Shown: positions 48,473-51,387 of the stretch, one piece after another | How the letters are laid out: each line of letters opens with the position of its first letter | How positions within the stretch are numbered: the stretch's first letter is position 1 | From: Bacteroidota bacterium | Lineage (GTDB): Bacteria; Bacteroidota; Bacteroidia; Chitinophagales; Chitinophagaceae | DNA: 51,387 nt | Assembly (NCBI GenBank): GCA_023437225.1 | Contig: JAEZGS010000003.1 | Span: forward strand, 1 to 51,387 | Direction of reading: 5' to 3' | Notes under the pieces: generated by a model | The model's input: only the letters and a program-made list of their open reading frames with translations | Databases searched by the model: none | Told to the model about the DNA's origin: nothing | Made by a program: the position numbers and the translations under genes

Positions 48473-51325
48473 ATGAGCAAAAGACTATTGTTTCTCGTCA
48501 TCCTGTGTATTGCTGTTTTTAGTGGCATTGCGCAAACAAAGCTGCTTGAAAAAGTGGAAAGGAAAGGAACCGAGTTGATCATTCCTTATGAAAAATATGA
48601 ACTCGCAAATGGGCTTACGCTGATCGTTCATGAAGATCACAGCGATCCCGTGGTGCATGTAGATGTCACCTACCACGTGGGTTCGGCACGGGAAGAAATA
48701 GGTAAAAGTGGATTCGCGCATTTCTTTGAACATATGATGTTCCAGGGAAGCGACAATGTTGCCGATGAACAACATTTCAAGATTGTTACTGAAGCGGGCG
48801 GAACGCTGAACGGATCAACCAACCGCGACCGTACGAACTACTACCAAACGGTGCCAAGCAATCAACTCGAGAAGATGTTGTGGCTTGAAGCAGACCGGAT
48901 GGGGTTCCTTCTTGATGCGGTAACTCAGAAAAAATTCGAGATACAGCGCTCCACTGTGAAGAATGAACGTGGACAGAATTATGACAACAGACCTTATGGA
49001 TTGGTTGGAGAAACGATCTCAAAAAATCTATATCCATACGGACATCCTTATTCATGGATGACCATTGGTTATGTAGAGGATCTGAACAGGGTGAATGTTG
49101 ATGACCTGAAAAACTTTTTCCTTAGATGGTATGGACCGAATAACGCGACTGTCACGATCGGCGGTGATGTTAAGACATCCGATGTTGTTAAGCTTGTTGA
49201 GCAATATTTCGGCTCTATTCCACGCGGTCCAGAAGTTAAGAAAGTAGATGTAGCACCTCTTCAAATCAATGAAGACCGTTATGTTTCTTATGTTGACAAT
49301 TATGCGAAGTTGCCGCGACTTGTTATGACGTATGCAACAGTTCCCAACTATCATAAAGATATGGCTGCGCTTGCGTGTTTCGCGCAGATCATTGGGCAGG
49401 GACGCACATCGTTGTTGTATCAGAATATGGTGAAGCCTCAATTGGCATTACAGGCAAGTGCATTTAGCAGTCTCTCTGAACTTGCGGGTGAATTGATGAT
49501 CACTATTATGCCGATGCAAGGCAAGTCACTTGCCGAAATGGAAAAACTTGTTCGTGCTTCATTGGATTCATTTGAAACCCGCGGAGTGACTGACGATGAT
49601 ATTGAGAAATTCAAAGGACAAATGCAGGCCCAGCTTGTGAATAGTCTCGAAAGTGTAGCAGGTAAGGTTTCACGTCTTGCAGCATTTGAAATCTTTACAG
49701 GAAATCCCAATAAGATGGCAGATCTGCTTAAGATGTATACTGAGCTCACAAAGGACGATGTGATGCGCGCATACAATACATACATCAAAGATAAGAAGGC
49801 TGTAGTGTTAAGCGTTTTGCCGAAAGGGCAGGAAAACCTTGTTGCAGCGCAGGACAACTACAAGATCGATACTTCAAATTATGTTCGTCCTGATTATGGA
49901 TATACAGGTTTAAAATATACTAAGCCTAAAGATAATTTCTCACGAAACAAGATGCCAGGCAATGGTGCGAATCCAGTTGTGAAAGTGCCAGCATTCTGGC
50001 GTAAGGATCTACCTAATGGTATCAAGATCATTGGATCAGAAAGTAAGGAATTACCAACGGTAACAATGACCTTGAAACTTGAAGGTGGTCATCTTCTACA
50101 GGCAAAAGACACATCGAAGCTTGGACTCGCAAGTCTTTTTGCAGAGATGATGAATGATGATACGAAAAACTATACTGCCGAAGACTTTTCCATAGAACTT
50201 CAAAAACTGGGAAGTTCTATCAATGTTGATAGTGATATTGATGGGATAGTGTTTTCGATCCAGTCCCTCAGCAAGAATTTCGGCAAAACAATGCAGTTGC
50301 TTGAAGAGCGCATTTTGAATCCTGCATTCAAACAGGATGCATTTAACCGGTATCAAAAGCAAACGCTCGAATCTATAAGGCTGGCCAAAACACAGCCGGC
50401 ACAGGTAGCATCAGCAGTATTTGCGAAAGTTGTATACGGTCCAGACAACATTCTGGGAATGGAGCAGACTGGCACAGAAACGTCTGTAAAGAATATCACG
50501 CTGGAAGACATCAAAAATTATTACAACAATAGCGTGACGTCACAGGGAGCAAAGATTGTGGTGGTTGGTGATATTAAACAGGCCGATTTTCTAAAGGGTA
50601 TTAGTTTCTTATCGAAGCTGCCAAATAAAAAGATCGCGCTTCCAAAAGTAGAGGCATCCCCAATGCCGGTGAACAGCAAGCGTGTATTCCTGGTTGATAT
50701 ACCAAAGTCGGCTCAAACGGAATTCCGTATCGGATATGGAACAGGATTGAAGTATGATGCCACGGGAGATTATTATCGTTCATTGTTGACAAACTTTGCA
50801 CTGGGAGGTGATTTCAACGCACGCGTTAACCTTAATCTTCGTGAAGACAAAGGATGGACATACGGTGCACGCACATCTTTCAATTCAGATAAACATGCCG
50901 GCATCTTTTCATTCTCATCAGGCATCAAGGCCGATGCAACAGACAGTGCATTGGTAGAGGTAGTAAAGGAGCTAAGAAATTATTCCAATGCGGGAATCAC
51001 TGATGCCGAACTGGCGTTCATGAAGAGTGCTATGGGACAAAGAGATGCACTTCGTTATGAAACAGGTTTCCAGAAGGCGGGATTTATTTCGCGCATTCTC
51101 GAATACAATTTGCCCGCTAATTATGTTGAACAGCAAATCAGGATCATGAAAAACATCACTAAACAAGAGATCAGTGCAATAGCAAAAAACAGGGTGAATC
51201 CTGATAAGATGCACATTCTTTTGGTGGGCGATAAGATCCGAATTGCTCCGGGAATTCAAAAACTTGGATACCAGGTGGAAGAGCTGGATACTGAAGGAAG
51301 ACCTGCAGGGAAGAAAGCGTTTTAA
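48473..51325 (+). CDS. Secreted M16 zinc peptidase, double-length
   Basis: 950 residues with signal peptide MSKRLLFLVILCIAVFSGIA. The N-terminal half is an active M16 (pitrilysin/processing peptidase) unit with the inverted zinc motif H83-F-F-E86-H87 (SGFAHFFEHMMFQGS) and the distal glutamate region VKNERGQNYDNRPYG. The C-terminal half starts near 505 (NGIKIIGSESKELPTVTMTL), repeats the fold and lacks HxxEH, so it is the inactive partner fused in one chain. It retains RVNLNLREDKGWTYGARTSF, typical of the substrate-clamp half. It likely degrades peptides in the periplasm. A purine-rich array follows its stop codon directly. Confidence 0.94.
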   Translation: MSKRLLFLVILCIAVFSGIAQTKLLEKVERKGTELIIPYEKYELANGLTLIVHEDHSDPVVHVDVTYHVGSAREEIGKSGFAHFFEHMMFQGSDNVADEQHFKIVTEAGGTLNGSTNRDRTNYYQTVPSNQLEKMLWLEADRMGFLLDAVTQKKFEIQRSTVKNERGQNYDNRPYGLVGETISKNLYPYGHPYSWMTIGYVEDLNRVNVDDLKNFFLRWYGPNNATVTIGGDVKTSDVVKLVEQYFGSIPRGPEVKKVDVAPLQINEDRYVSYVDNYAKLPRLVMTYATVPNYHKDMAALACFAQIIGQGRTSLLYQNMVKPQLALQASAFSSLSELAGELMITIMPMQGKSLAEMEKLVRASLDSFETRGVTDDDIEKFKGQMQAQLVNSLESVAGKVSRLAAFEIFTGNPNKMADLLKMYTELTKDDVMRAYNTYIKDKKAVVLSVLPKGQENLVAAQDNYKIDTSNYVRPDYGYTGLKYTKPKDNFSRNKMPGNGANPVVKVPAFWRKDLPNGIKIIGSESKELPTVTMTLKLEGGHLLQAKDTSKLGLASLFAEMMNDDTKNYTAEDFSIELQKLGSSINVDSDIDGIVFSIQSLSKNFGKTMQLLEERILNPAFKQDAFNRYQKQTLESIRLAKTQPAQVASAVFAKVVYGPDNILGMEQTGTETSVKNITLEDIKNYYNNSVTSQGAKIVVVGDIKQADFLKGISFLSKLPNKKIALPKVEASPMPVNSKRVFLVDIPKSAQTEFRIGYGTGLKYDATGDYYRSLLTNFALGGDFNARVNLNLREDKGWTYGARTSFNSDKHAGIFSFSSGIKADATDSALVEVVKELRNYSNAGITDAELAFMKSAMGQRDALRYETGFQKAGFISRILEYNLPANYVEQQIRIMKNITKQEISAIAKNRVNPDKMHILLVGDKIRIAPGIQKLGYQVEELDTEGRPAGKKAF

Positions 51326-51387
51326 CGGGAAGCGGGAAGCGGAAAGCGGGAAGCGGCTTTCAACAGAAAGCGGAAAGCGGGAAGCGG
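51326..51387 (+). repeat. GGAAGCGGAAAGC-type array after the M16 gene, family C
   Basis: The array begins at the base after the TAA stop: CGGGAAGCGGGAAGCGGAAA and further GAAGCGG/AAAGCGG units, interrupted once by CTTTCAACAG, and runs to the window edge. The unit is the reverse complement of the 14-mer at 3847-3888, and the stop-array junction is identical to that of the MscS-type gene. Confidence 0.93.

Overview
The window is ordinary chromosomal DNA of a Bacteroidota bacterium, most likely of the Chitinophagaceae or a close relative. The evidence is a SusC/SusD pair, the gliding-motility genes gldD and gldE beside ssb and mutY, a RicT with a cysteine-rich N-terminus, TAnnTTTG promoter -7 elements, few obvious Shine-Dalgarno sequences, frequent TTG starts, and a 31-residue mS38/COX24-like basic protein. 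No rRNA, tRNA, CRISPR array, insertion sequence, phage gene or integrase was seen, and base composition looks even throughout.

Layout. 0-3 kb: a small unknown gene and gyrB on the minus strand, divergent from a MerR-type regulator. 3.3-10.7 kb: a one-cysteine thioredoxin-fold protein faces a minus-strand run rsfS-ftsH-LUD protein-lpxH-secreted propeller-like protein-MscS channel; birA diverges from this run. 10.7-17 kb: a CoA-disulfide-reductase/rhodanese fusion behind a Crp/Fnr-like palindrome overlaps convergently a mini metallopeptidase. The latter closes a minus-strand group of haem-motif lipoprotein, YceI protein and DUF5777 barrel, followed by an M23 peptidase-peroxiredoxin pair. 17-25.7 kb: a small membrane protein, carB without its allosteric domain, a DinB-like protein, then comEC-purH-EamA transporter. 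25.7-31.3 kb: a minus-strand run mutY-ssb-gldE-gldD-DUF3109-LutB-like protein. 31.4-34.6 kb: HU protein, TPR protein, the 31-residue basic protein and RNase G on the plus strand. 34.7-40 kb: an isolated SusC/SusD pair and a membrane zinc peptidase. 40-40.6 kb: an AT-rich gap holding a possible small RNA. 40.6-51.3 kb: radA-comF-lipoprotein-GPx-holB-ricT, an AIM24-like protein, and a double M16 peptidase.

Most genes are housekeeping: replication and repair (gyrB, ssb, mutY, radA, holB, HU), envelope and protein quality (lpxH, ftsH, M23, M16), pyrimidine, purine and biotin metabolism (carB, purH, birA), RNA and ribosome function (rng, rsfS, the mS38-like protein) and redox defence (peroxiredoxin, GPx, thioredoxin-like protein, CoA-disulfide reductase).

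The most unusual structure is non-coding. About eight genes carry, at or close behind their stop codons, short tandem arrays of 7-8 bp (or doubled 14 bp) units from several sequence families. Read in the direction of the gene they follow, each family keeps the same strand. At convergent junctions this gives facing arrays able to form long hairpins. I do not recognise these 3' tails as a named element. No complete new defence or mobile system was found.
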